Positions 7,061 to 14,941 of a DNA stretch of 14,941 bases are shown in pieces. The notes below the pieces were generated by a model. The model worked only from the letters and a program-made list of their open reading frames with translations, searched no databases and had not been told where the DNA came from. This DNA is from JAWXVE01 sp044425575 (lineage in GTDB: Bacteria > Bacillota > Clostridia > Lachnospirales > Lachnospiraceae), in contig JAWXVE010000057.1 of assembly GCA_044425575.1 (NCBI GenBank), positions 1 through 14,941 of the forward strand, in the 5' to 3' direction. A program made the position numbers and the translations under genes. Positions within the stretch are counted from its first letter, which is position 1. Each line of letters opens with the position of its first letter.

Positions 7061-8420
7061 GCTTTCTCCTCAACTCTTTCTCTAATTCTAACGGCACATT
7101 ATGAACCTCCTGCCATTGTTCTAATAATTCCTCTAAGCTGTCCTGTGCCTCTCCTAAGTATGTTTCATATTGGTCAATGAGTAACTCTGGCATTCTCTTG
7201 GCATGTTCTCTATAATATACAAGGGCACTTACGACTTCTTCTCGTGTACCTACACATTCAAATGGTTTATTATCCGCAATTCCAACGAGTTCTCGAAAAG
7301 ACTGTTCCAATGAAGATTTCTCTAATAAATTCCCTCCAAAGATACCACACAGTTCTTCTTCCGATAAAAATGGTAGTAGAATCATATAGACGAACAGGCA
7401 CTTGGGACATTCTCCACACCATATTCCTTCTTTACTTCCAGCGTTGCAACTGCGGAATATTCTGTGATATTTCGTGGCTCTTGCAAATAACTTGGCAATT
7501 TGCACTTCTAGTAGTGGACGTAAGGCACTATAATAAGTAATCTTCGTATCTAGCACCCCCGCCATATATCCTCGAAAATCATTTTCAAATTCAATACTTT
7601 TGGAATATTGATGATTCACATGGGAATCTTTTACGGTAGACTCATTTGCACTAGATTCATTGGAAAGAGCAATCTGTTCAATCCCATTTAATAATGCACT
7701 AATTACAGAGGAAAATGCTACAATAGCCGAAAATGGTGTGTGGCCATTTAAATATCCCTCTTTGTTATAGGCAATTAACTTAGGATCCAACCTTCTCTTT
7801 GCCAGAATATCTCCTTGCTTTTGCTCATCTAAAGCAATCACATCTGCTACTGCTTGTATGCGATTCACACTATAAGTAGTCACTGATTGATTCAGACCAT
7901 GCAACAATTCTAAGGTTACAACGGAATCCTTGCCACCACCAATTGGCACAAGATACCCTGATTGAGTCGGTGATACTACAATGGGCTCTACAATTGCTTC
8001 CATAGTATCATTTGCACACAGCTGCATAAATGACTCTATGGTCTCATCCATTATCCCATTTAAATAATAAAATTCTCCTAATCCATTGTAGTAAAGTTTC
8101 TTCCACCAAGCAATCTGCTCTTTCGTAAGATTACCACATAATACAGATACCTTAGGCGCACATGTTAGCTTCCAATAACTAATTAATTCCACCATTCCTA
8201 GAGAGAAGAGTAGCACCTTAAGTGGTGCTTCCTCAATCTCTATTGAATAAGGGAATTCCCATGTAGGATGGAAGTGATCTAATCCTACAATTTCAAAATC
8301 ATATGTTACCAAAATAGACTCTGCCTTTTTCTCATAAGTATACGCATGGTATTGAAAAGTACCATATGTTTGTCGCAATGTCGCGTAATCTTTCCCCAAA
8401 ATAATTCTCCTAATTTTCAT
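7050..8420 (-). CDS. murL: PP-loop protein resembling MurL, UDP-MurNAc-L-Ala-L-Glu epimerase
   Basis: 456 residues from ATG 8420. The core is a PP-loop ATP-binding motif VPIGGGKDSVV (159-169, with GGGKDS at 161-166). Also visible are a GHTPFSAIVAFSS segment (near 226-238), ALSNESSANES and NHQYSKSIEFENDF blocks (near 251-282), and a Cys cluster C-x9-C-x2-C-x2-C (Cys325, 335, 338, 341) of the kind that binds zinc in QueC-like PP-loop enzymes. This motif set, the length and the partner gene fit MurL, which in Xanthomonas inverts the terminal L-Glu of UDP-MurNAc-L-Ala-L-Glu with ATP, supplying D-Glu without glutamate racemase. It overlaps or abuts the MurD-like gene, so the two products should act in sequence. 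Neither ATG 8420 nor an in-frame TTG at 8432 has a clear ribosome site. If not MurL, it is another PP-loop adenylating enzyme; the symbol is from recall, not a search. Confidence 0.75.
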   Translation of the reverse strand: MKIRRIILGKDYATLRQTYGTFQYHAYTYEKKAESILVTYDFEIVGLDHFHPTWEFPYSIEIEEAPLKVLLFSLGMVELISYWKLTCAPKVSVLCGNLTKEQIAWWKKLYYNGLGEFYYLNGIMDETIESFMQLCANDTMEAIVEPIVVSPTQSGYLVPIGGGKDSVVTLELLHGLNQSVTTYSVNRIQAVADVIALDEQKQGDILAKRRLDPKLIAYNKEGYLNGHTPFSAIVAFSSVISALLNGIEQIALSNESSANESTVKDSHVNHQYSKSIEFENDFRGYMAGVLDTKITYYSALRPLLEVQIAKLFARATKYHRIFRSCNAGSKEGIWCGECPKCLFVYMILLPFLSEEELCGIFGGNLLEKSSLEQSFRELVGIADNKPFECVGTREEVVSALVYYREHAKRMPELLIDQYETYLGEAQDSLEELLEQWQEVHNVPLELEKELRRKLEL

Positions 8421-8458
8421 ATTTTGTATCAAAGAGCGCTTGACTCTAAAAACAAAAT

Positions 8459-10954
8459 CTATTTCGCCTTAGGCATCACTACTTTATCTAACTTCCAAAT
8501 ATCATCTACATAATCTTGGATGGTACGGTCTGATGTAAACTTGCCACTAAGTGCTGTGTTCAGCATTACGCTCTTTGCCCAACCTGCTTCATCTCGATAT
8601 GCTGCTTCTACTTTGCGTTGTGCTTCTGCATACGCCTTAAAATCTTTTAAGATAAAGTACGCATCTGCTCTAGAAGTACACTCTGTATTTAATAGAGAAT
8701 TATATAAATCTCTAAACAATTCCGAATCATAAGGCGAGTAAGTCCCATTAATTAATTGCATAAGAACTTTGCGAATATCCGTATCGCTATTAAAGATATC
8801 CATTGGGTAGTATCCGCCATGATTCTCATATTGAATTACTTCATCTGCACTTAATCCAAAGATAAAGGCATGCTCTTCTCCAACTTCTTCTACGATTTCC
8901 ACATTGGCACCATCCATTGTTCCAATGGTTACCGCACCATTTAGCATAAACTTCATGTTACCAGTTCCAGATGCTTCCTTACTTGCAGTAGAAATCTGTT
9001 CTGATACATCTGCTGCCGCAAAGATAATCTCTGCATTGGATACACGGTAATTTTCAATAAATACAACTTTAATCTTACCTTGGATGCTTGCATCGTTATT
9101 GACAACATCTGCTACGCTATTAATAAGCTTAATGGTAAGCTTGGCATTCTTGTATCCTGCCGCTGCTTTTGCACCAAAGATAAATGTTCTTGGGTAAAAT
9201 TCCATTTCTGGATGTTCTTTTAGTTCATTGTATAAATACATTACATGGAGAATATTTAATAACTGGCGTTTATATTCATGTAATCGTTTTACTTGTACAT
9301 CAAAAATTGATCTTGGATCTACTTCAATGCCATTATGCTCTTTGATGTATTTCGCAAGGCGTAATTTATTCTGGTATTTAATATTCATAAACTCTTGTTG
9401 TGCCTTGGCATCATCTGCATAAACAGCTAACTTACTAAGATGTGGCAAGTCTGTAATCCATTCATCGCCAATATGACCTGTAATCCAATCTGCTAGTAGT
9501 GGATTGGCATGAAGTAAGAATCTTCTCTGGGTAATTCCATTTGTCTTATTGTTGAATTTCTCAGGCATCATCTCATAGAAATCTTTTAAAGATTCTTTCT
9601 TAATAATCTCCGTATGGAGTCTTGCTACACCATTAACAGAATAACCAGCTGCAATAGCAAGATGTGCCATCTTAACTTGACCATCATAGATAATTGCCAT
9701 TTTAGCAACCTTCTCACCAACATTCACATCATGGCGATCACGGTAAGTCTCTTCAATCTTAAGGATAAATCTACGATTGATTTCTTCTACAATTTGATAG
9801 ATTCTAGGTAATAATCTTGAGAATAATTCAATTGGCCATTTTTCAAGAGCTTCTGCCATAATTGTATGATTTGTATAGGCACACGTTTTCGATGTAACAG
9901 CCCATGCTTCATCCCAACTTAATTCATGGTCATCCATTAACAATCGCATCAATTCTGCTACTGCTACGGTTGGATGGGTATCATTTAATTGGAAGGTTAC
10001 TTTTTCATGGAACTTCTTAATATCATCATGATTCTTTAAGTATTTTACAAGTGCAGATTGTACACTAGCTGAAATAAAGAAGTATTGTTGTTTCAGGCGA
10101 AGCTCTTTTCCTGCATAATGATTGTCATTTGGATAAAGCACTTCTACAATATTCTTTGCCAAGTTCTGTTCTTCTACTGCTTTTTGATAATCTCCCTTAT
10201 CAAAAGAGTCCAATTGGAAACTTTGAATGGCTTGTGCATCCCAAATGCGAAGCGTATTTACGATTCCATTACCATATCCTATAATTGGCAAGTCATAAGG
10301 AATGGCTTCAACTGACTGATATCCTTCTTGCACAAAGTGCTGTTTACCAGATTCATCTGTATGAACTGCAACGTACCCACCAAATTTTACTTCTTTGGCA
10401 TATTCTGGTCTTCTTAATTCAAACGGACTCCCATCTTCTAGCCACACATCTGGCACTTCAATCTGAAAACCATCCTTAATCTGCTGTTTGAACATTCCAT
10501 AACGATAGCGGATTCCGCAACCATATGCAGAATATGACAAGGTAGCAAGAGAATCCAAGAAACAAGCTGCAAGTCTTCCAAGTCCACCATTTCCAAGTGC
10601 CGCATCTGGCTCTTGGTCTTCCATAACATTTAAGTCAATGTGTAGTTCCTCTAATGCTTCTGCCACTTCTTTGTAAGCCTTTAAGTTAATTAAGTTATTT
10701 CCCATGGCACGACCCATTAAGAATTCCATTGATAAATAGTATACGGTCTTTGGATCTTGCTTCTCATATTCTTCTTGTGTAGTAAGCCAAAAGTCAATAA
10801 TTTGATCTTTAATCGCATAACAAGTTGCCTGATACAGTTGAGCCTCTGACGCTTCCTCAATTGATTTACGGTACATAGTTCTTACATTATACATGACACT
10901 TCTTTTAAATAATTCCTTGTCAAATCTGTCCTTACTCATAATCTTCTCTGCCAT
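8459..10954 (-). CDS. glgP: Glycogen/maltodextrin phosphorylase (GT35)
   Basis: 831 residues, normal length. The enzyme releases glucose-1-phosphate from the non-reducing ends of glycogen or maltodextrins in the cytoplasm, using phosphate and pyridoxal phosphate. The N-terminal block VYYLSMEFLMGRAMGNNL, the active-site region PDAALGNGGLGRLAACFLDSLA, FQLNDTHPTVAVAELMR, DVQVKRLHEYKRQLLN and the cofactor block EASGTGNMKFMLNGA are all present, with the PLP lysine at Lys668. ATG 10954 has AAGGAG six bases upstream. The gene begins 27 bases after the ileS stop, with no terminator between them, so some read-through from ileS is likely. Pairing of glgP with ileS and a wall-precursor gene pair has no obvious metabolic logic; it looks like simple co-orientation. 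Whether glycogen or maltodextrin is preferred cannot be read from the sequence. Confidence 0.97.
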   Translation of the reverse strand: MAEKIMSKDRFDKELFKRSVMYNVRTMYRKSIEEASEAQLYQATCYAIKDQIIDFWLTTQEEYEKQDPKTVYYLSMEFLMGRAMGNNLINLKAYKEVAEALEELHIDLNVMEDQEPDAALGNGGLGRLAACFLDSLATLSYSAYGCGIRYRYGMFKQQIKDGFQIEVPDVWLEDGSPFELRRPEYAKEVKFGGYVAVHTDESGKQHFVQEGYQSVEAIPYDLPIIGYGNGIVNTLRIWDAQAIQSFQLDSFDKGDYQKAVEEQNLAKNIVEVLYPNDNHYAGKELRLKQQYFFISASVQSALVKYLKNHDDIKKFHEKVTFQLNDTHPTVAVAELMRLLMDDHELSWDEAWAVTSKTCAYTNHTIMAEALEKWPIELFSRLLPRIYQIVEEINRRFILKIEETYRDRHDVNVGEKVAKMAIIYDGQVKMAHLAIAAGYSVNGVARLHTEIIKKESLKDFYEMMPEKFNNKTNGITQRRFLLHANPLLADWITGHIGDEWITDLPHLSKLAVYADDAKAQQEFMNIKYQNKLRLAKYIKEHNGIEVDPRSIFDVQVKRLHEYKRQLLNILHVMYLYNELKEHPEMEFYPRTFIFGAKAAAGYKNAKLTIKLINSVADVVNNDASIQGKIKVVFIENYRVSNAEIIFAAADVSEQISTASKEASGTGNMKFMLNGAVTIGTMDGANVEIVEEVGEEHAFIFGLSADEVIQYENHGGYYPMDIFNSDTDIRKVLMQLINGTYSPYDSELFRDLYNSLLNTECTSRADAYFILKDFKAYAEAQRKVEAAYRDEAGWAKSVMLNTALSGKFTSDRTIQDYVDDIWKLDKVVMPKAK

Positions 10955-10981
10955 TTCCGTCTCCTTCTACTTACTTGTTCC

Positions 10982-13900
10982 TCATGAACAAACTTTCACT
11001 GCAATTGTTACTAGTTCCCCATTGATGTTCCATTCTTTGGTACTTGTATATCCCTCTTCTAAATGCTCTTGGCAAATCATTTCATCTGCTAACACTTTAG
11101 AAGCAATTACCTCTTGATTGCGACCTACTAATGATGCAATCTTTTCATTGCCCCCGAATCCAACTTGAATATGGTCCATTACTTGGAAATCGGCTTCTTT
11201 TCTCATAGTCTGAATTTTGCTAATCACTTCATATACATAGCCTTCTTCAATAAGTTCTTCACTAAGGTTCGTATCTAGGACTACTGTAGTACTTTGATTT
11301 GCTTCCGATACATAGCCTTCTTTTTGACTCATAGCAATGAGTAAGTCATCTTTTGTTAATTCTATGGTTACATCATCTACTTCAAATGTAAGAACTTCTT
11401 TTTCATTTAGTTCATCCATGGCAGCATTGCCATCTAAGCTACCAAGAACTTTCTGAATACCACCTAATTGCTTGCCATACTTAGGACCTACTGTCTTTAA
11501 CTGTGGCTTAAAAGTATAGGATGTGAAATCCCTTACATCCTCTGTAAATTCAACTGACTTTACATTTAATTCTTCTTCTATAATCCCAACATAGAATTCT
11601 TCTAATACCGTTTCTGATTTCACAAACATTTTGCCAATTGGTTGACGGTTCTTAATGGCTGCGTTATTTCTGCAAGCTCTACCCATCACAACAATCTCTA
11701 ATAATTCTTCCATATTTGCTTCTAATTCCGTATCAATCCATGCTTCCTTAGCCACTGGGTAATCACATAAGTGGATACTCTCTGGCGCACTTTGGTCTAT
11801 GCTTTTCACAAGATTCAAGTAGATTTCTTCCGTCATAAATGGAATTAACGGTGCCGCTACTTTACACATAGTAACTAAGGCTGTGTATAAGGTCATATAG
11901 GCATTAATCTTATCTTGTTCCATGCCTTTTGCCCAGAAACGTTCTCTACCACGTCGCACATACCAATTGCTCATTTCGTCTACAAATTCCTGTAATGCAC
12001 GTGCCGATTCTGGAATCTTATAATTGTTTAAATTATCATCTACTTCCTTAATCAATGAATTCAACTTAGATAATAACCACTTATCCATTACCGATAAAGA
12101 TTCATAATCTAATGTATATTGTGTTGCGTCAAATCCATCAATATTGGCATATAATACAAAGAATGCATAGGTGTTCCATAGGGTTCCCATGAACTTACGT
12201 TGTCCTTCTTGCACTGCTTTACCGTGGAAGCGGTTTGGCAGCCATGGTGCTGAATTCACATAAAAATACCAACGAATTGCATCAGCTCCATAAGTTTCAA
12301 GGGCATCAAATGGGTCAACTGCATTGCCTTTTGACTTGGACATCTTCTGTCCATTTTCATCTTGTACATGGCCTAATACGATTACATTCTCATATGGTGC
12401 CTTGTTAAATAATAAGGTAGATTCTGCAAGTAAGGAATAGAACCACCCTCTTGTCTGGTCAACTGCCTCTGAAATAAATTGTGCAGGGAATTGTGATTCA
12501 AATAATTCCTTATTTTCAAATGGATAGTGATGTTGTGCAAATGGCATAGCGCCTGAGTCAAACCAACAATCAATTACTTCTGGTACACGGTGCATGGTCT
12601 TTCCACACTTTGCACATGGGAAGGTTACTTCATCAATATATGGACGATGTAATTCCACCTTGGCATCTTCGGGATGTCCAGTTAAACTTGCAAGTTCTTC
12701 TCTTCCTCCCACCGAATGCATATGCCCGCATTCACACTCCCAAATATTAAGTGGTGTACCCCAATAACGATTTCTAGAGATTCCCCAATCTTGAATATTC
12801 TCTAACCAATCACCGAATCGTCCTTTTCCAATAGATTCTGGAATCCAGTTAATGGTATTATTATTACGAATCAAATCTTCTTTCACAGCGGTCATCTTAA
12901 TGAACCAAGATTCCCTTGCATAGTAAATAAGTGGCGTATCACATCGCCAACAATGTGGGTAACTATGTTCAAAATTCGGTGCAGAATACAGCAGTCCTCT
13001 TGTTTCAAGATCAATTAAGACTAACTTATCTGCATCTTTACAAAAAGTTCCTGCCCAAGGGGTTTCTTCTGTCATTTCTCCCTTTTCATCTACCAGTTGA
13101 ACAAATGGCAAGTCGTATCTACGCCCTACTTGAGCATCATCTTCACCGAATGCTGGCGCAATATGAACTACACCTGTTCCGTCTGTTAATGTGACATACG
13201 TGTCACAAGTCACGTAATATGCTTTTTTGTTTTGCTTCTTACAAATCTCTACTGCGTGGTCAAATAGTGGTTCGTACTCTTTGTATTCTAAGTCTTTTCC
13301 GATATAAGTTTCTAATACTTCATAGGCTGGCTGTTCACTATCTGCCTCTACAAGCGAAGATAGAACCTGATCGCAGAGCGCTTGTGCCATATAATAGACA
13401 TTGCCATCTGCTGCCTTTACTTTTACATACGTTTCTTCTGGATTCACACAAAGCCCTACATTACTTGGGAGCGTCCATGGAGTCGTGGTCCATGCTAGAA
13501 TATAGGATTCTTCTCCCACCACTTTAAATCTTGCAATAGCAGAACGTTCCTTTACATCCTTATAGCCTTGTGCTACTTCGTGAGATGATAATGGCGTGCC
13601 ACAACGTGGACAATATGGTACAATTTTAAAACCTTTGTATAATAAGTCCTTCTCCCAAATTGTCTTAAGTGCCCACCATTCTGATTCAATAAAATTATCG
13701 TCATAGGTTACATACGGGTCGTCCATATCCGCCCAGAAACCAACGGTTCCTGAGAAATCTTCCCACATTCCTTTGTATTTCCATACACTTTCCTTACATT
13801 TATCAATAAATGGGTCTAATCCATACTCTTCAATCTGTTCTTTCCCGTCTAATCCTAGGAGTTTCTCTACTTCTAGTTCCACGGGAAGACCATGAGTATC

Positions 13901-14155
13901 CCAACCTGCTTTTCTAGGAACCATGTAACCTTTCATGGTACGATATCTTGGAATCATATCTTTGATTACACGTGTTAGTACATGTCCAATATGAGGCTTT
14001 CCATTTGCAGTAGGAGGCCCATCGTAGAATGTATATGTTTCTCCCTCTTGACGAATGTCCATGCTCTTCTGAAAGATATCATGTTCTTTCCAAAAATTGC
14101 AGATCCCTTTCTCTCTGTCTACAAAATTAAGTGTCGTGTCTACCTTTTGATACAT
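10982..14155 (-). CDS. ileS: Isoleucine-tRNA ligase, long (type 2, eukaryote-like) form
   Basis: 1057 residues. It charges tRNA-Ile with isoleucine and has an editing domain that clears Val-tRNA-Ile. Class I signatures: HIGH motif PHIGHVL (His55-His58) and KMSKS at 604-608 (QKMSKSKGNAVDPFD). Cys pairs (CPRCGTPLSSHE, CECGHMH, CAKCGKTM) suggest zinc knuckles in the insert regions. The length and N-terminal wording (NFWKEHDIF, YDGPPTANGKPHIGH) fit the long eukaryote-like type 2 enzymes rather than the roughly 920-residue type 1 form; type 2 enzymes are often mupirocin-insensitive (family knowledge, not shown here). The start is ATG 14155, with AAGGA six bases upstream. Upstream in-frame ATG and TTG codons (14188, 14197, 14200) would add a Lys/Glu-rich tail, and the TTG lies in the terminator's T-run, so I rejected them. 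Expression depends on the unusual leader described separately. Confidence 0.97.
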   Translation of the reverse strand: MYQKVDTTLNFVDREKGICNFWKEHDIFQKSMDIRQEGETYTFYDGPPTANGKPHIGHVLTRVIKDMIPRYRTMKGYMVPRKAGWDTHGLPVELEVEKLLGLDGKEQIEEYGLDPFIDKCKESVWKYKGMWEDFSGTVGFWADMDDPYVTYDDNFIESEWWALKTIWEKDLLYKGFKIVPYCPRCGTPLSSHEVAQGYKDVKERSAIARFKVVGEESYILAWTTTPWTLPSNVGLCVNPEETYVKVKAADGNVYYMAQALCDQVLSSLVEADSEQPAYEVLETYIGKDLEYKEYEPLFDHAVEICKKQNKKAYYVTCDTYVTLTDGTGVVHIAPAFGEDDAQVGRRYDLPFVQLVDEKGEMTEETPWAGTFCKDADKLVLIDLETRGLLYSAPNFEHSYPHCWRCDTPLIYYARESWFIKMTAVKEDLIRNNNTINWIPESIGKGRFGDWLENIQDWGISRNRYWGTPLNIWECECGHMHSVGGREELASLTGHPEDAKVELHRPYIDEVTFPCAKCGKTMHRVPEVIDCWFDSGAMPFAQHHYPFENKELFESQFPAQFISEAVDQTRGWFYSLLAESTLLFNKAPYENVIVLGHVQDENGQKMSKSKGNAVDPFDALETYGADAIRWYFYVNSAPWLPNRFHGKAVQEGQRKFMGTLWNTYAFFVLYANIDGFDATQYTLDYESLSVMDKWLLSKLNSLIKEVDDNLNNYKIPESARALQEFVDEMSNWYVRRGRERFWAKGMEQDKINAYMTLYTALVTMCKVAAPLIPFMTEEIYLNLVKSIDQSAPESIHLCDYPVAKEAWIDTELEANMEELLEIVVMGRACRNNAAIKNRQPIGKMFVKSETVLEEFYVGIIEEELNVKSVEFTEDVRDFTSYTFKPQLKTVGPKYGKQLGGIQKVLGSLDGNAAMDELNEKEVLTFEVDDVTIELTKDDLLIAMSQKEGYVSEANQSTTVVLDTNLSEELIEEGYVYEVISKIQTMRKEADFQVMDHIQVGFGGNEKIASLVGRNQEVIASKVLADEMICQEHLEEGYTSTKEWNINGELVTIAVKVCS

Positions 14156-14198
14156 TGCTTTTCCTTCTTTCTCTTTCTTATCTTCCATTCTTATCATC

Positions 14199-14232
14199 AA
14201 AAAACCCCGTCCTTATTTAAAAGGACGAGGTT
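14199..14232 (-). terminator. Intrinsic terminator of the ileS leader
   Basis: On the minus strand, AACCTCGTCCTT (14232-14221) pairs with AAGGACGGGGTT (14214-14203) across a 6-base loop: a 12-pair stem with one T-G wobble. Six T residues (14204-14199) overlap and follow the end of the stem. Its 5' arm overlaps the 3' strand of the antiterminator, the usual T-box switch. Confidence 0.9.
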
Positions 14233-14286
14233 ATAACTCGTGATACCACCTGAATTCTCTTTGCCTTTCAAGGATTACTCTATGCT
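14199..14286 (-). promoter_or_regulatory. T-box leader of ileS lacking Stem I
   Basis: The expected transcript starts near 14286. The T-box sequence AGGTGGTATCACGAG lies at 14251-14237. It folds as a standard antiterminator: AGG (14251-14249) with CCT (14224-14222), a 7-base bulge UGGUAUC, and ACGAG (14241-14237) with CUCGU (14229-14225). UGGU in the bulge can pair with the ACCA end of an uncharged tRNA with discriminator A, as tRNA-Ile normally has. The terminator follows. Only about 35 bases separate the start site from the T-box, so the roughly 100-base Stem I with its isoleucine specifier codon is absent. Further upstream is insertion-sequence coding DNA. Confidence 0.8.
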
Positions 14287-14292
14287 TCCTAT

Positions 14293-14322
14293 ATTATAGT
14301 AAGTTCACCCTTGATTTGTCAA
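14293..14322 (-). promoter_or_regulatory. Strong sigma-A-type promoter for ileS
   Basis: Perfect consensus hexamers on the minus strand: -35 TTGACA (14322-14317) and -10 TATAAT (14298-14293), 18 bases apart, predicting a start near 14286. The -35 box lies inside the tail of the truncated transposase frame, which ends at 14305. Confidence 0.85.
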
Positions 14323-14871
14323 GTAATCTTTATAGTTAATAGATTTCTTTGATAATATCTCTTTTGTAAATGCATCTAGTATCGTTGACATATAACAAAA
14401 TACACCCTCATAAGGAATATATGTTATATCTGTTAATAGCACCATTCTAGCTCCATAAGATGTAAACTCTCTTTTTAAAAGATTATCCGCCACATTACTT
14501 GTTCTTATTGCTTTTGCCATTCTCCTGTATGGATTTGCTTTTCTTATTTTACATATCAATCCATATTTTTTCATCAGACGTCTTATTTTTTTCACATTCA
14601 TTACAACGGGAGGCGATTGATGTATTAGTGTCATATAAATGCCTTTTGCACCTTTGTCATATCCACGTTTTGTATACGCATTAAGAACAATTTCAAAATC
14701 CAATTGATCCTTTAATTCTTGTTGTTCTCTTACACCTGCAGCACTTACCCATCGATAATATCCAGATCTGGATACCCCTGCTATATCGCAAAGCATAGTC
14801 ACTGATAATACGTTATCTTCTCTGTTAATTAAATCATAGATAATTTCAAATTTGCATTCTGACTCACCCAT
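14305..14871 (-). pseudogene. IS3-family transposase OrfB, 3'-truncated
   Basis: 188 residues from ATG 14871, against roughly 270-290 in intact family members. The N-terminal part has the usual SRSGYYRW block (35-41 region) and an HTH_21-like domain with Y-x-x-G-A-K-G-I-Y and the KKIRRLMKKYGL segment (94-105). The integrase fold begins with LLTDITYIPYEG, giving catalytic Asp148, followed by YMSTILDAFTKEILS. After about residue 174 the sequence leaves the family pattern and stops at 14305. The second catalytic Asp (in the HSDxGxQY block) and the Glu are missing, so it cannot work as a transposase. In intact relatives this part is made as an OrfAB fusion by -1 frameshifting; the orfB frame is open back to the A8 site here. 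The break probably lies near 14340-14350, just upstream of the ileS promoter. Confidence 0.88.
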
Positions 14872-14873
14872 AA

Positions 14874-14941
14874 TTAGTTTTTCTGCTTTGAGTTTTCTGC
14901 TTTTATAATTTTTTTTAAAAACTCAACTTCTTGACGTAAAT
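14874..14941 (-). CDS. IS3-family OrfA, C-terminal end only (partial)
   Basis: Only the last 21 codons are inside the window, ending at TAA 14876-14874. They read LRQEVEFLKKIIKAENSKQ plus KN, the Leu/Lys-rich tail of the coiled coil that ends OrfA in this family. Most of the gene, including its helix-turn-helix, lies beyond the right edge. The tail overlaps the orfB frame in the -1 register. Confidence 0.8.
   Translation of the reverse strand, partial: LRQEVEFLKKIIKAENSKQKN
14909..14916 (-). other. A8 programmed -1 frameshift site of the insertion sequence
   Basis: Eight consecutive A on the minus strand sit in orfA as TTA-AAA-AAA-ATT. Slipping back one base gives AAA-AAT-TAT and enters the orfB frame, which stays open from there into orfB. 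This is the normal position and type of slippery site for the IS3/IS150 group. Confidence 0.75.

Larger units (their letters stand above)
14305..14941 (-). mobile_element. IS3-family (IS150-like) insertion sequence remnant
   Basis: The region contains the 3' end of orfA, an A8 slippage site and the first two thirds of orfB, all reading toward ileS. The part downstream of the first catalytic Asp is missing, so the ileS-side end of the element has been deleted. No terminal inverted repeat or target duplication can be identified in the window; the other end lies beyond the right edge. Confidence 0.85.

Noticed and set aside
8421..8458. Possible terminator or operator in the glgP/MurL-like gap (TTTTGT...ACAAAA arms, AGCGCT core).
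   Set aside because: The arms are far apart and AT-rich with no T-run after them; no stable structure could be supported.
14156..14200. Earlier ileS starts at TTG 14200, ATG 14197 or ATG 14188.
   Set aside because: TTG 14200 lies in the terminator T-run, and none of the three has a ribosome site as good as ATG 14155.
14499..14684. Plus-strand open frame within the transposase remnant.
   Set aside because: It is antisense to recognisable IS3-family OrfB sequence and has no independent coding signal.

Overview
The window is AT-rich and gene-dense, and every real gene lies on the minus strand, so transcription runs from high to low coordinates. Codon and protein style point to an anaerobic low-GC Firmicute, probably a clostridium of the Lachnospiraceae type. 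The supporting signs are AGGAGG-type ribosome sites, a T-box-type leader on ileS, a type-2 isoleucyl-tRNA synthetase, VanS-like kinase motifs and a separate MacB-like permease. This placement is inference.

Layout in transcription order. (1) 14941-14305: remnant of an IS3-family (IS150-like) element. It holds the end of orfA, an A8 frameshift site and an orfB cut off before the second catalytic Asp and the Glu. (2) 14322-14156: a strong TTGACA-18-TATAAT promoter and a short leader with a textbook T-box antiterminator and terminator, but no room for the codon-reading Stem I. (3) ileS, then glycogen phosphorylase glgP 27 bases later. (4) A PP-loop protein overlapping or abutting a short MurD-like ligase. 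I read this pair as MurL/MurD2, the racemase-independent route for putting D-glutamate into peptidoglycan. (5) An OmpR-family response regulator overlapping its histidine kinase. (6) An export cassette: a long coiled-coil membrane-fusion (HlyD/MacA-like) protein, a MacB/FtsX-like permease with a Gly/Ser/Met-rich loop, and a lipoprotein with tandem GEMPE-type repeats that runs off the left edge. No ATPase for this transporter is visible in the window.

The regulator/kinase genes and the export cassette appear to be wired together. Upstream of both the regulator and the adaptor gene I find the same arrangement: two TCA-type half sites 11 bases apart, the second reading TCACAATT, then 6 bases, then a TATAWT -10 box with no recognisable -35. 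That is how an OmpR/PhoB-type regulator would activate its own operon and the exporter.

The items most worth a second look are the Stem-I-less ileS leader beside the broken insertion sequence, the MurL/MurD2-like pair, and the shared regulator boxes. No CRISPR, tRNA or rRNA was seen. No gene-free stretch exceeds 300 bases; the longest is the roughly 150-base ileS leader.
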